35,464 nt of DNA, taken from an uncultured Lachnospira sp. (GTDB taxonomy: Bacteria; Bacillota; Clostridia; Lachnospirales; Lachnospiraceae). A program made the position numbers and the translations under genes. Shown piece after piece: positions 1-7,256 of this stretch; position 1 is the first letter of the stretch; each line of letters begins with the position of its first letter. Location of the stretch: the NCBI GenBank assembly GCA_934358235.1, contig CAKRKK010000002.1, positions 1-35,464 of the forward strand, read 5' to 3'. A model generated the notes under the pieces. It made no database searches, was not told the origin of the DNA, and saw only the letters and a list, made by a program, of their open reading frames with translations.

Positions 1-111
1 TTCTTGTACCTTCTTGTCTGCTTCCTTATACACATTTTTATCTGTATTAGTATTACTTATGTTATTGTTTACATTATTGTTTACATTATCACTATAATTT
101 ATCTTTCCCAT
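1..111 (-). CDS. N-terminal fragment of an unidentified Asn-rich protein
   Basis: The minus strand reads ATG at 111-109 and stays open to the window edge, giving 37 codons with no stop. The peptide begins MGKINYSDNVNNN and is rich in Asn, Val and Thr before turning charged (KEADKKVQE). Its NVNN stretch is encoded by a 12-bp DNA repeat. AGGAG and GAAGG lie upstream of the ATG and could serve as ribosome binding sites. The Asn-rich start resembles that of the coiled-coil protein ending at 3395, so the two may belong to one family; this is a guess. No function can be assigned because the rest of the gene lies outside the window. Confidence 0.55.
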   Translation of the reverse strand, partial: MGKINYSDNVNNNVNNNISNTNTDKNVYKEADKKVQE

Positions 112-311
112 ATAGCCTTCACTCCTACTCTGTCCTGTAATGCGAACTTGTCCTAATCTTACAATATGATGTGAGTATCAAAAGTAAATTCTGACACTCA
201 CTGCTGTGACCGGATTGCTTCATTAGCTATGCAATTCCCGCAATCCTCGAACACCTCAAACTCCATAATCATATTTTACATCATTATTATCTGCACTTGC
301 AATATCACTTA
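112..311. other. Intergenic region with two inverted repeats
   Basis: This is the spacer between the divergent Asn-rich gene and the PadR operon. It holds GTGAGTATC (171-179) facing GACACTCAC (193-201), and GGATTGC (212-218) facing GCAATCC (240-246). Neither is followed by a clear T-run. They could be operators or leader structure for the minus-strand gene. I see no coding sequence and no convincing minus-strand promoter here. Confidence 0.35.
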
Positions 312-340
312 TTGACATCTTATATTATATATGATATATA
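312..340 (+). promoter_or_regulatory. Sigma-A promoter of the PadR operon
   Basis: TTGACA at 312-317 (perfect -35) is separated by 17 bp from TATATA at 335-340 (-10, one mismatch). It lies 74 bp upstream of the PadR start codon. The candidate PadR operator begins at the -10 element, which would suit autorepression. Confidence 0.7.
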
Positions 341-374
341 TACTACGTCAGACATACTACGTCTATCGTAGTAT
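340..374 (+). promoter_or_regulatory. Candidate PadR operator
   Basis: ATACTACG (354-361) and CGTAGTAT (367-374) form a perfect 8-bp inverted repeat around a 5-bp centre. A further half-site, ATACTACGT, lies at 340-348. Dimeric winged-helix PadR repressors bind such dyads. The position over and just after the -10 of the operon promoter points to autoregulation. The assignment is by inference. Confidence 0.6.
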
Positions 375-414
375 TATATGTGCATTATTTATATAATGAA
401 GGAGGATTTGATAT

Positions 415-747
415 ATGGCTGGAATCAGCAGCGATATCATAAGGGGATACAATGATACTATAATTCTATATCTTCTGCTTGACAAACCATCCTATGGCTA
501 TGAAATATCAAAGCAGATTAAAGCTTTATCAGAAGAAAAATATATTATGAAGGAAACCACCCTTTACTCTGCATTTACACGTATGGAAAAGAATGGCTAC
601 ATAACATCTTTTCCGGGCGTTGGTGAGAATGGAGGTAAAAAGCGCACTTATTACAGCATTACAGATGCTGGGCGTGAATATTATAAAGCAAGATGTGAGG
701 AATGGGCACTGACTAAAGAAGTCATTGAACATTTCATCCGCAAATAA
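415..747 (+). CDS. PadR family transcriptional regulator
   Basis: This 110-residue protein has the PadR winged-helix fold: a helix-turn-helix around LYLLLDKPSYGYEISKQI, a recognition helix near ETTLYSAFTRMEKNGYI and a wing at GGKKRTYYSIT. It is short, with only a brief C-terminal dimerisation helix, as in the stand-alone PadR-s2 type. GAAGGAGG precedes the ATG. It is the first gene of an operon with a DUF1700 membrane protein and a DUF4097 protein, a grouping common in Firmicutes, where the regulator is thought to respond to envelope or drug stress. The dyad at 354-374 is its likely operator. The actual ligand is unknown. Confidence 0.9.
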   Translation: MAGISSDIIRGYNDTIILYLLLDKPSYGYEISKQIKALSEEKYIMKETTLYSAFTRMEKNGYITSFPGVGENGGKKRTYYSITDAGREYYKARCEEWALTKEVIEHFIRK

Positions 748-771
748 CACATATATAAATGAGGAGGACCT

Positions 772-1755
772 ATGAATACAATTAAAAGCTATCTTGAAGC
801 TATGTTTGCCAATATGCCAGACACGCCTGAAGTAATCAAAGCAAAAGATGAACTTCTTGGTATGATGGAGGATAAATATAACGAACTTATATCTGAGGGA
901 AAAAGCGAAAATGAAGCTGTTGGAACCGTTATATCAGAATTCGGTAACCTTGATGAACTTGCCGACTCTCTCGGACTTAACAGCACAACACAGGAAACAG
1001 CAAAGCAATCCCCTATTTCTAATAAACAAACTCTGTCGCTTGATGCAGCTAAGCATTATATACGTGCATATACGAAACGCAGTCTGCTTATTTCATTTGG
1101 TGTTATGTTGTGCATATTTTCACCAATATTTCCTATCATAGGCGATATAACAGATACATTAATCTTAGAAAACATAATGATATCGCTTATGTTTGTCACT
1201 ATTGCAGTAGCTGTGGCAATGTTCATATTGGCCGGTCTCTCTCTTAAAGATTATGACGATATAACAAAGCACCGATGCATACTTGATAGTGAGACGCTCC
1301 AACATGTAAAAAAAGAAAAAGAACATATGAAACCTTTATACGCCTTATGCCTTGCTATTGGAGTAATATTATGTATAGTATGCGTTATACCACCTATAAT
1401 TATGGATAGTTTTGACCTTGATATACTTGACGATATTTCAGGCGCTCTTGTTCTTGCAATATGCTCTGTAGGTGTTATGCTGATAGTTTTTCAGGCAAAT
1501 GCAGCTACATCCTACAGAAGGCTTTTATCCCTTAACAATTCTGAAGCAATATCAGATAATTATAATTATACCGAAAATAATGAAGAAGAATATATTAATT
1601 CTACTGTTGCTGCTATTATATCTGTATTCTGGCCGACTATTTCCTGCCTGTATCTATGTATCAGCTTTCTTTCCTTTGAATGGGCAACTACATGGATAAT
1701 ATGGCCTGTCGCCGCTATTGTTTATAAAATACTTAAAACCTTCGCATATAAATAA
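772..1755 (+). CDS. DUF1700-type membrane protein with permease-prefix domain
   Basis: The protein has 327 residues. Residues 1-70 form a soluble helical domain (AKDELLGMMEDKYNELISEG, ending GNLDELADSLGL) typical of the DUF1700 / permease-prefix family. About six hydrophobic segments follow, at roughly 101-122, 134-157, 190-212, 222-243, 279-300 and 304-325. It begins 24 bp after the PadR stop behind GGAGG. PadR plus DUF1700 plus DUF4097 is a recurrent operon, and the membrane protein is thought to act as a sensor or partner for the regulator. No transporter motif is visible, so export function is not claimed. Confidence 0.8.
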   Translation: MNTIKSYLEAMFANMPDTPEVIKAKDELLGMMEDKYNELISEGKSENEAVGTVISEFGNLDELADSLGLNSTTQETAKQSPISNKQTLSLDAAKHYIRAYTKRSLLISFGVMLCIFSPIFPIIGDITDTLILENIMISLMFVTIAVAVAMFILAGLSLKDYDDITKHRCILDSETLQHVKKEKEHMKPLYALCLAIGVILCIVCVIPPIIMDSFDLDILDDISGALVLAICSVGVMLIVFQANAATSYRRLLSLNNSEAISDNYNYTENNEEEYINSTVAAIISVFWPTISCLYLCISFLSFEWATTWIIWPVAAIVYKILKTFAYK

Positions 1756-1834
1756 AGTTTTAATATATCTGACACATTTAAGAATTGTGCACGTTAAACA
1801 TACGCGCAGAACCTGCGCAGAAATGAGGATTAAT

Positions 1835-2590
1835 ATGGGTAAAAAAATATATTTAAGTATTATATACAGTATAACAGCCATATGTATAGTAGCTGGAATT
1901 ATAATTAATGTATGGTCTGTTCCTTCTTTATCGTGGAAAAATGGCTTTATCAGAGGCCGAAATTATATAACCATAAACGATACCTTAGACGCCTTTTATA
2001 ATCTTGATATTGATGTTTCCATAGCTAATATCAATATATCCACAGGCGACTCATTTGCCATAAGTTATAAAGGCAGCCAGGCATACCGTCCTGAATATTA
2101 TATTTATGATAATACGCTTAAGGTAAATCAATCAGCTAATACTGGCCATATTACTAATGCCTTACGAAATTCCAAATCAGAATTAACCATAACGGTTCCA
2201 GCAGATATATCTCTTACTAATATAAGCTGTAATATTAATGCTGGTAATTGTAACCTTTCAGATATCAAAGGTTCCGATATAACAATCCATGCAGATATGG
2301 GAAATCTTGGTTTAGCTTTATGTAGCTTCAATGATTATAACCTTAATGTAAATATGGGAAATGTTGACGTAAGTCAATGTTCTTTTGATAATATGTATCT
2401 TAATACTGATATGGGAAACATCTCTGTTAACCTTCCTCATTCTGTCACTTGCGCTTATAAGCTTGATACAGATCTTGGAAATATAAATGTATATGGAACA
2501 AATCACAAAAACAGCTTTTCTGACAACTTAACTGCCGATAAAGTTGTTACTGCAAAAACAAGTATGGGTAATGTAAATATTAATAATTAA
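1835..2590 (+). CDS. DUF4097-type adhesin-like beta-repeat protein, membrane anchored
   Basis: I choose the ATG at 1835 because GAGG lies six bases upstream; the frame is open from further upstream but would then overlap the previous gene. The 251-residue protein has an N-terminal membrane segment (residues about 4-28). It then has a beta-rich domain with repeated turns carrying DMGN, NMGN, DMGN, DLGN and SMGN, spaced about 19-24 residues apart, as in DUF4097 proteins that form a right-handed beta-helix. It is the last gene of the PadR operon and is followed by a strong hairpin. The role is probably at the cell surface; biochemical function is unknown. Confidence 0.75.
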   Translation: MGKKIYLSIIYSITAICIVAGIIINVWSVPSLSWKNGFIRGRNYITINDTLDAFYNLDIDVSIANINISTGDSFAISYKGSQAYRPEYYIYDNTLKVNQSANTGHITNALRNSKSELTITVPADISLTNISCNINAGNCNLSDIKGSDITIHADMGNLGLALCSFNDYNLNVNMGNVDVSQCSFDNMYLNTDMGNISVNLPHSVTCAYKLDTDLGNINVYGTNHKNSFSDNLTADKVVTAKTSMGNVNINN

Positions 2591-2612
2591 AGTATTACAC
2601 TCTCACAATAAT

Positions 2613-2655
2613 GGGGTGTGGCATTAAGAATTTCTTATTGCCACACCCCTATTGT
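2613..2655 (+). terminator. Terminator of the PadR operon
   Basis: GGGGTGTGGCA (2613-2623) pairs perfectly with TGCCACACCCC (2639-2649). The inner TAAGAA/TTCTTA extends the stem. A moderately T-rich tail follows on the plus strand. It lies between convergent genes and could act in both directions. Confidence 0.75.
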
Positions 2656-2698
2656 TTTATATTCTCTTTCTTATATGTCACTTAATTAAGTTAATATC

Positions 2699-2731
2699 AT
2701 TTCAATTACTTATCAATTACTTATCAATCAC
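2699..2731 (-). repeat. 11-bp tandem repeat directly after the stop codon of the coiled-coil gene
   Basis: Reading the minus strand from the TAG stop, the next bases are GTGATTGATAA, GTAATTGATAA and a diverged GTAATTGAAAT. That makes three contiguous 11-bp units starting at the base after the stop. Confidence 0.7.
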
Positions 2732-3337
2732 CTAAAAGTTCAGGTCAATCTCGATTCCCTTAATATCCTCATTAATTAGATTATTCTTCTTCATAATCTG
2801 GGCGACCTTACTCTGGGCTTCTTCCATATTATTAGTTTTCTCATCAGTTATTGATATGCTTTCTTCAAGCTTTTTAGCTTCAGTATCACCTTCAATAATT
2901 GCCTGTTCTTCCTCCCTCTTCTGCTTTGCTTCATCAATCTGCTCTTTTTGTTCTTCCTTCTTCTTTTCAGCTTCCTCTGCTTTTTCTTTATTCTCTTCTA
3001 ACTTATCATCTATATTATTCTTTCCTTCATTAATAAGATTTCCATATATATCCTTTTCGGCAGCTTCTATTATACTGTCGGCAGCATCCTGTGCTTTTAG
3101 CATATCTTGTGACTTAGCCTGCTCTTTTCTTGCCTCACCAATCGACATTGTAAGACACATAGCCTTGGTTTCATTCTTATCAATTTCATCATATATAGCA
3201 TCTTTACCTGCATTAATTGAAAGTGCTTTTTTCTGATATTCCGTAAGTGGCTGACTCTCGAGCTCCTTTAACCTTTTTATTTCTTCCTTTGAGAATCTGT
3301 CATTAAACACTCCAGTCTTATTGTCCTGATACTTCAT
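2732..3337 (-). CDS. Coiled-coil protein, probably the downstream part of a TGA-interrupted gene
   Basis: This is a 201-residue, highly charged protein without signal peptide or membrane segment. Residues about 15-175 are predicted helical, with a long EEKKKEEQKEQ-type coiled coil around 110-150. It lies in the same reading frame as the upstream gene (3395-3715). The 19 codons between that gene's TGA and this ATG contain no stop and read as charged coil (for example KDSQEQKDREL). The ATG has a possible GGGAG site, so independent translation is possible. Either these are two cistrons or one 328-codon gene has acquired a nonsense codon. No function is recognised. Confidence 0.6.
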   Translation of the reverse strand: MKYQDNKTGVFNDRFSKEEIKRLKELESQPLTEYQKKALSINAGKDAIYDEIDKNETKAMCLTMSIGEARKEQAKSQDMLKAQDAADSIIEAAEKDIYGNLINEGKNNIDDKLEENKEKAEEAEKKKEEQKEQIDEAKQKREEEQAIIEGDTEAKKLEESISITDEKTNNMEEAQSKVAQIMKKNNLINEDIKGIEIDLNF

Positions 3338-3394
3338 TAAAAGCTCCCGATCTTTTTGTTCCTGCGAGTCTTTATCAACTCCACACTCTTCTCT

Positions 3395-3715
3395 TCAGGC
3401 TTCCTGTCTATTTTCTATATCTTTAAGCTTCGACTTTAGTTCATTGTTTCTTATTGCTAAATCATCCTTTGTCTTAGCCATACTATTGATGTCATCTGCC
3501 GCCTTTTTATCACTGCTCCAAGCATCAGCTATAAGCTTCATAGCCTGTTTTCTGGCGCCTGTTCTCTTTTCATTCATCATCTGTTCTCTGTTAGTCAGCT
3601 TATTAAGATTAAGGTTATTAGCATTTATTGACTTTATCTGCTTCTTAACACCTGTTTTTTCATTCTTAATATTCATATCTGAATTATTCACGTTAATATT
3701 AATACTAAGTGGCAT
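3395..3715 (-). CDS. Asn-rich/coiled-coil protein ending at an in-frame TGA
   Basis: This 106-residue protein starts MPLSININVNNSD behind a good GAGG site. It has an Asn-rich N-terminus and then a charged helical region to KDIENRQEA. It ends at TGA (3397-3395). The frame then stays open through the next gene without another stop, suggesting a nonsense mutation or split gene. It starts 27 bp after the stop of the 204-residue coiled-coil gene and shares its operon and the sigma-D-like promoters. The family is unknown to me. Confidence 0.6.
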   Translation of the reverse strand: MPLSININVNNSDMNIKNEKTGVKKQIKSINANNLNLNKLTNREQMMNEKRTGARKQAMKLIADAWSSDKKAADDINSMAKTKDDLAIRNNELKSKLKDIENRQEA

Positions 3716-3742
3716 ATATTTACCTCGTTCTTTCGTATATTA

Positions 3743-4357
3743 TTAATCCTGATGATTATTACTATCCATATTACTATAACCTGTATTACTCATAACTTCA
3801 GAAGCTTCAACTATCTGTGGTGATTCTCCCTGTGCGGTTGCATTAGCACCAACCTCATCGGGATCCTGATATTTCTTTTCTTCTTCATTCTCCCATAGTG
3901 ACTTATGCTTCTTTCGTTTCTCTGCCTTAGCCAATTCTCCCATATTCTTAGCCATCTGATACAATTTATCATTATATTCCATAAGCTTTCTTTCATCTGT
4001 TGATGGGACAATATCACCCTTCATAAGACGCCTTGCAACTTCCATAATCTTTGCCATATCATCATAATAATCCTTCATGGCATCACCCTGCTGCTTGGCA
4101 GACTCAGCATTCGCCCACAGGCACCACTGTTCTGTAAGCTTACTCATATAATCATAATATTCATCCTGTTTATCCCGCAATTCTTTGTAGGTAAGTTCAA
4201 TAGTGGCAGCTTCCTTATCAAGTATATCCTTATCTGTTCCACTTGCATTCTTAAGAGCTTCCTGTATCTCTTTTTTTCTTTTTGAAACAGCCGACATTTC
4301 ACTTTGATAATCTTGTATTACTGCGCGATATTTTTGCTGTGCATCTCTTATTTTCAT
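3743..4357 (-). CDS. Coiled-coil protein of unknown function in a sigma-D-like operon
   Basis: The protein has 204 residues with no signal peptide. Residues 1-75 form an amphipathic coil (KYRAVIQDYQSEMSAVSKRK). A Trp-containing helical core follows (EQWCLWANAESAKQQGDAM) and then a conserved-looking block around KIMEVARRLMKGDIVPSTDE. The C-terminal 50 residues are low-complexity and acidic. It is the first gene of the operon, with AAGGTG upstream of the ATG. Two matches to the sigma-D consensus lie 44 and 73 bp upstream, so expression with late motility genes is likely. The protein may therefore be a motility-linked cytoplasmic factor, but no homologue is recognised with certainty. Confidence 0.65.
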   Translation of the reverse strand: MKIRDAQQKYRAVIQDYQSEMSAVSKRKKEIQEALKNASGTDKDILDKEAATIELTYKELRDKQDEYYDYMSKLTEQWCLWANAESAKQQGDAMKDYYDDMAKIMEVARRLMKGDIVPSTDERKLMEYNDKLYQMAKNMGELAKAEKRKKHKSLWENEEEKKYQDPDEVGANATAQGESPQIVEASEVMSNTGYSNMDSNNHQD

Positions 4358-4400
4358 ATGTACACCTTCTTAAGTAAAACCACATTCCCATAAGATTATT

Positions 4401-4427
4401 TTATCGGATAATTTAGTTATATATTTA
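4401..4427 (-). promoter_or_regulatory. Sigma-D (FliA)-like promoter, proximal
   Basis: On the minus strand TAAA (4427-4424) is followed by exactly 15 bp and then TCCGATAA (4408-4401). The sigma-28/sigma-D consensus is TAAA-N15-GCCGATAA, so only one base differs. It lies 44 bp upstream of the coiled-coil operon start. Confidence 0.7.
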
Positions 4428-4429
4428 TA

Positions 4430-4456
4430 TTATCGGATTTATATATATAGAATTAA
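4430..4456 (-). promoter_or_regulatory. Sigma-D (FliA)-like promoter, distal
   Basis: On the minus strand TTAA (4456-4453), 15 bp, then TCCGATAA (4437-4430): two mismatches to the sigma-D consensus. It duplicates the proximal promoter 29 bp further upstream with the same -10 octamer. Confidence 0.5.
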
Positions 4457-4666
4457 CTACTTATTTAGAATATTTTCCTTCCTTTTCTAAAACATTTTTA
4501 TATTAAGCTTGCGCGGATACAAACTCGTTATAATTATTACTTAATTAATCGAGCACTATTTTATTAATTATTTATAAACTTTCAATATACACTTGACTAA
4601 ATCCCCTGTCTTATAATAGCATTATGATTTGTTTTGGAAAGTTTTTTAAATATTAAGAAATCTTTA

Positions 4667-4695
4667 TTTTTTTAATAACAGTTTTATGCTATAAT
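4667..4695 (+). promoter_or_regulatory. Extended -10 promoter of the EAL gene
   Basis: TGCTATAAT at 4687-4695 is a perfect extended -10 (TGnTATAAT). The -35 position is only a T-run (4667-4672). It lies about 95 bp upstream of the start codon, leaving a long AT-rich leader. Confidence 0.55.
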
Positions 4696-4789
4696 AAGAA
4701 AAAGTTTTATGTTCGTTTTTGTTAATGTTTATATAGCAACTTTTTTATGCAATATTTTTGCGGGGCATTTTTAGATTGGAGAATACATA

Positions 4790-6463
4790 ATGAGTACTAA
4801 AGATTTATTCTGGAAAGACATGACCTCTTCTTTTCCTGACATTATAAAAGCGATAACCTCGCTTTCCAAGAAGTCTTATATCTCTATCACTAACCTGAAT
4901 ACAGATATAACCTGGTGGTCACAAAGAGCTATGGACTACTTTAACCTGGATGAGAATTATACAATCAAGGGAAAGGAAAAGGGAAACCATTCAATACATC
5001 CTGATGATTTAACAGCCTTTAAGGAAGGCTTTAAGGAGCGTCTTGAAGGCAGGAATCTTGATAAGGCGTGGGAATATCGTATTAAAGATGGGGAGAATTA
5101 TCATCGTTTTAGTGCTAAAGCAAGACTGATATATGATAACAATAACTCACCCTTATATATAATAATACGCTACGATAACTATGGTATATCTGATGATATT
5201 GATTCTGTTACCGGACTTTATACAGACTCGCTTCTTAATCAGCGTATTACGGATCTTACCTCCTGTACGAATAACCAGACTGTGCTTCTTAAGGTCGGTA
5301 TTAATCAGTTCAGCCATATTAATGTTATGTATGGAGTGACCTTTTCAGACATGATACTTAATAATGTAGCTCAGATTATGCTTAATATAACAAGAAATAA
5401 AGGAACCGTATACCGTTCATCAGGAGCTAACTTTATCATAAGCTTTAAAAGCATGACCAGAGATGATTTACAACATATATATGATGAGCTAACTGATTCA
5501 TTGTCGAATAACATTATTATAAAAGATATGAAGGTTCCTCTTAAAATATGTGCCGGAGCCATATATATTGAACCTCATATGACAGAAATCAACGCAATAA
5601 GAAGCCGTCTTACATATGCTATCAATCATTCTAAGACAGCCCACCACGGTGAGCTTGTTATATTTAATGATGAAATAAATGGTAATAGCGACTATCAGTT
5701 TAACCTTATAAGTCTTATCCACAAAAGTGCAACCTCTGACTTTAAAGGCTTCCGTCTGTTCTATCAGCCTATTGCTGATACGAAAACAGGTGCTATAAAA
5801 GGCATGGAGGCACTTATAAGATGGGAGCTTGAACCTTATGGCGTTGTTTCTCCTGGAATATTTATGGAGTGGCTCGAACAGGATCCTTGTATATTTGACC
5901 TTGGCAACTGGATTATAAGGACTGCTCTTACAGATATAAAGAGCTTAAGAAGGGGACACCCTGACTTCTTTGTGAATGTAAACATAGCTGCTGCACAGCT
6001 TGAAAGAAAGGAATTCCGTGATTCAGTATTATCTATCCTAAAGGAAACCAGCTCTTCACCTGATGAGCTATGCCTTGAACTGACAGAACGCTGCCGCGAC
6101 CTTGATGTCAATTTTCTTAAGGAAGAGGTTGCCTTTTTCCGTTCGCAGGGCATTAAGATTGCCCTTGATGATTTCGGCACAGGAAACAGCTCTTTAAGTC
6201 TTGCTCTTGAGCTTCATTTTGATGAGCTTAAGGTAGATATGAGTTTTATTAAGGATATAAAGAATAAGCCTCAGAATCAGGCTATGGTCCAGTCAATAAT
6301 AGACTATGCTAAAAGGACTCATACAGAAACCTGCATAGAAGGTATAGAAGATGCTAATGTTGATGATTATATAAGACATTTTGGTGCAACGTGGCATCAG
6401 GGCTATTATTACTCACGTCCCGTTCCTATTAGCGAGTTTGAAAAGCTGCTCACTAATAATTAA
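4790..6463 (+). CDS. PAS-like / degenerate GGDEF / EAL c-di-GMP phosphodiesterase
   Basis: The protein has 557 residues and no membrane segment. Residues about 20-130 form a PAS-like sensor domain, with a PAC-type end at PLYIIIRYDN. Residues 137-295 form a GGDEF domain whose signature is SGANF (211-215), so cyclase activity is very unlikely. Residues 305-555 form an EAL domain with the usual ligands: EAL at 340-342, N398, E430 in ELTE, DDFGTG at 460-465, K481, E517 and Q537. It therefore probably hydrolyses c-di-GMP to pGpG, with the dead GGDEF domain as a possible GTP sensor. GGAG precedes the ATG by 8 bases. It ends five bases before the stop of the convergent flavodoxin-like gene. Confidence 0.9.
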   Translation: MSTKDLFWKDMTSSFPDIIKAITSLSKKSYISITNLNTDITWWSQRAMDYFNLDENYTIKGKEKGNHSIHPDDLTAFKEGFKERLEGRNLDKAWEYRIKDGENYHRFSAKARLIYDNNNSPLYIIIRYDNYGISDDIDSVTGLYTDSLLNQRITDLTSCTNNQTVLLKVGINQFSHINVMYGVTFSDMILNNVAQIMLNITRNKGTVYRSSGANFIISFKSMTRDDLQHIYDELTDSLSNNIIIKDMKVPLKICAGAIYIEPHMTEINAIRSRLTYAINHSKTAHHGELVIFNDEINGNSDYQFNLISLIHKSATSDFKGFRLFYQPIADTKTGAIKGMEALIRWELEPYGVVSPGIFMEWLEQDPCIFDLGNWIIRTALTDIKSLRRGHPDFFVNVNIAAAQLERKEFRDSVLSILKETSSSPDELCLELTERCRDLDVNFLKEEVAFFRSQGIKIALDDFGTGNSSLSLALELHFDELKVDMSFIKDIKNKPQNQAMVQSIIDYAKRTHTETCIEGIEDANVDDYIRHFGATWHQGYYYSRPVPISEFEKLLTNN

Positions 6464-6468
6464 CTATA

Positions 6469-7056
6469 TCAATTCTTCAAATCAACAACTTCTGCTTCAC
6501 TAACAAGAGATATTCCAAGACCTTTAAGCCAGCTCTCAATATCTCTTCGTGAGGCAGACTTGTCCAGCTTTCCACCTGTAAGCCAGACAGCACCAGACGT
6601 CATATTCCCAAGCTCATTAACAGCTTCCGTCCACGCCCCAGACGAATCATATATAGGTATTATTGTCTTACCATCAAGATAATCTTCATCGGCAAGCTGT
6701 TCTAATATTCTTATACTGCCTGTACTTTCCCCACACATATTTATAAAATAGGTGGAATAAGCGGACAGGTCTATGTCTTCATACGTTCTTGTATATCCAG
6801 CAGTAATCTGTGGCTTATATATATCTGCCTTAAGCAGCTCTGCAAGTTCATCAACGGCCACAGCCTCCTCATCCCACGTTATGATAAGAAACTTACTTCC
6901 AGCCACTCTGCTATCTTTTACTTCTGGCTCGTCTGGTTCATAAACCTCGCTATACACAATATCTTTATGTCTGATAGTGTTATAAGTATAACCAGATATA
7001 ATCAATCCTGCCACTATTGTTACTACTATCCATTTCAACCTGCATAACTTACACAA
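6469..7056 (-). CDS. Membrane-anchored flavodoxin-like protein
   Basis: The start is TTG at 7056, with GGAGG nine bases upstream; no ATG fits. The 195-residue product has one N-terminal membrane helix (about 9-25), a short linker, then a flavodoxin-fold domain. The domain begins SKFLIITWDE and includes YSTYFINMCGESTGSI, GKTIIPIYDSSG and a final helix SRRDIESWLKGLGI. The usual phosphate-binding loop (SxTGNT) after the first strand is absent, so FMN binding is doubtful. The domain probably faces outside. It stands alone between the EAL gene and the amidase operon; its role is unknown. Confidence 0.55.
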   Translation of the reverse strand: MCKLCRLKWIVVTIVAGLIISGYTYNTIRHKDIVYSEVYEPDEPEVKDSRVAGSKFLIITWDEEAVAVDELAELLKADIYKPQITAGYTRTYEDIDLSAYSTYFINMCGESTGSIRILEQLADEDYLDGKTIIPIYDSSGAWTEAVNELGNMTSGAVWLTGGKLDKSASRRDIESWLKGLGISLVSEAEVVDLKN

Positions 7057-7208
7057 CCTGTATTACCTCCATTCACTTTCGCTTATCATAGTGCTTAAGT
7101 GTTCAAATACTCTCATATACCATATATAATGTATCCTTATATATATTCTATGTCTAATACCTGTTATTAATGCTAAGTTATGCCTAAAATGTATAATTAT
7201 TTCCGTCT

Positions 7209-7256
7209 ATTTTAATACAACTTCTATTATTTTTATTTTAATATAGTTTCTATTAT
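7209..7256 (-). repeat. 26-bp tandem duplication of the amidase 3' end including the stop codon
   Basis: The last eight codons and TAA stop of the amidase gene are followed by a second, diverged copy at a 26-bp offset that ends in TAG. Both copies contain AATAATAGAA and ATTAAAATA. The second copy is not translated with the gene. Confidence 0.65.

Larger units (their letters stand above)
4358..4789. other. 432-bp divergent intergenic region
   Basis: It separates the minus-strand coiled-coil operon from the plus-strand EAL gene. The left part carries two sigma-D-like promoters on the minus strand. The right part carries an extended -10 element for the EAL gene. The remaining sequence is very AT-rich. 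TTGACT (4593-4598) and TATAAT (4612-4617) also occur, but only 13 bp apart. No coding sequence is visible. Confidence 0.5.

Noticed and set aside
1718..1834. Upstream extension of the DUF4097 gene to 1718
   Set aside because: It would overlap the DUF1700 gene and has no ribosome site; GAGG before 1835 fixes the start.
2856..3236. Plus-strand Ser/Phe-rich open frame of 126 codons
   Set aside because: It is the antisense of the Glu/Lys-rich coiled coil and has no ribosome binding site.
4593..4617. TTGACT and TATAAT as a sigma-A promoter for the EAL gene
   Set aside because: Spacing is only 13 bp; the extended -10 at 4687-4695 is a better candidate.
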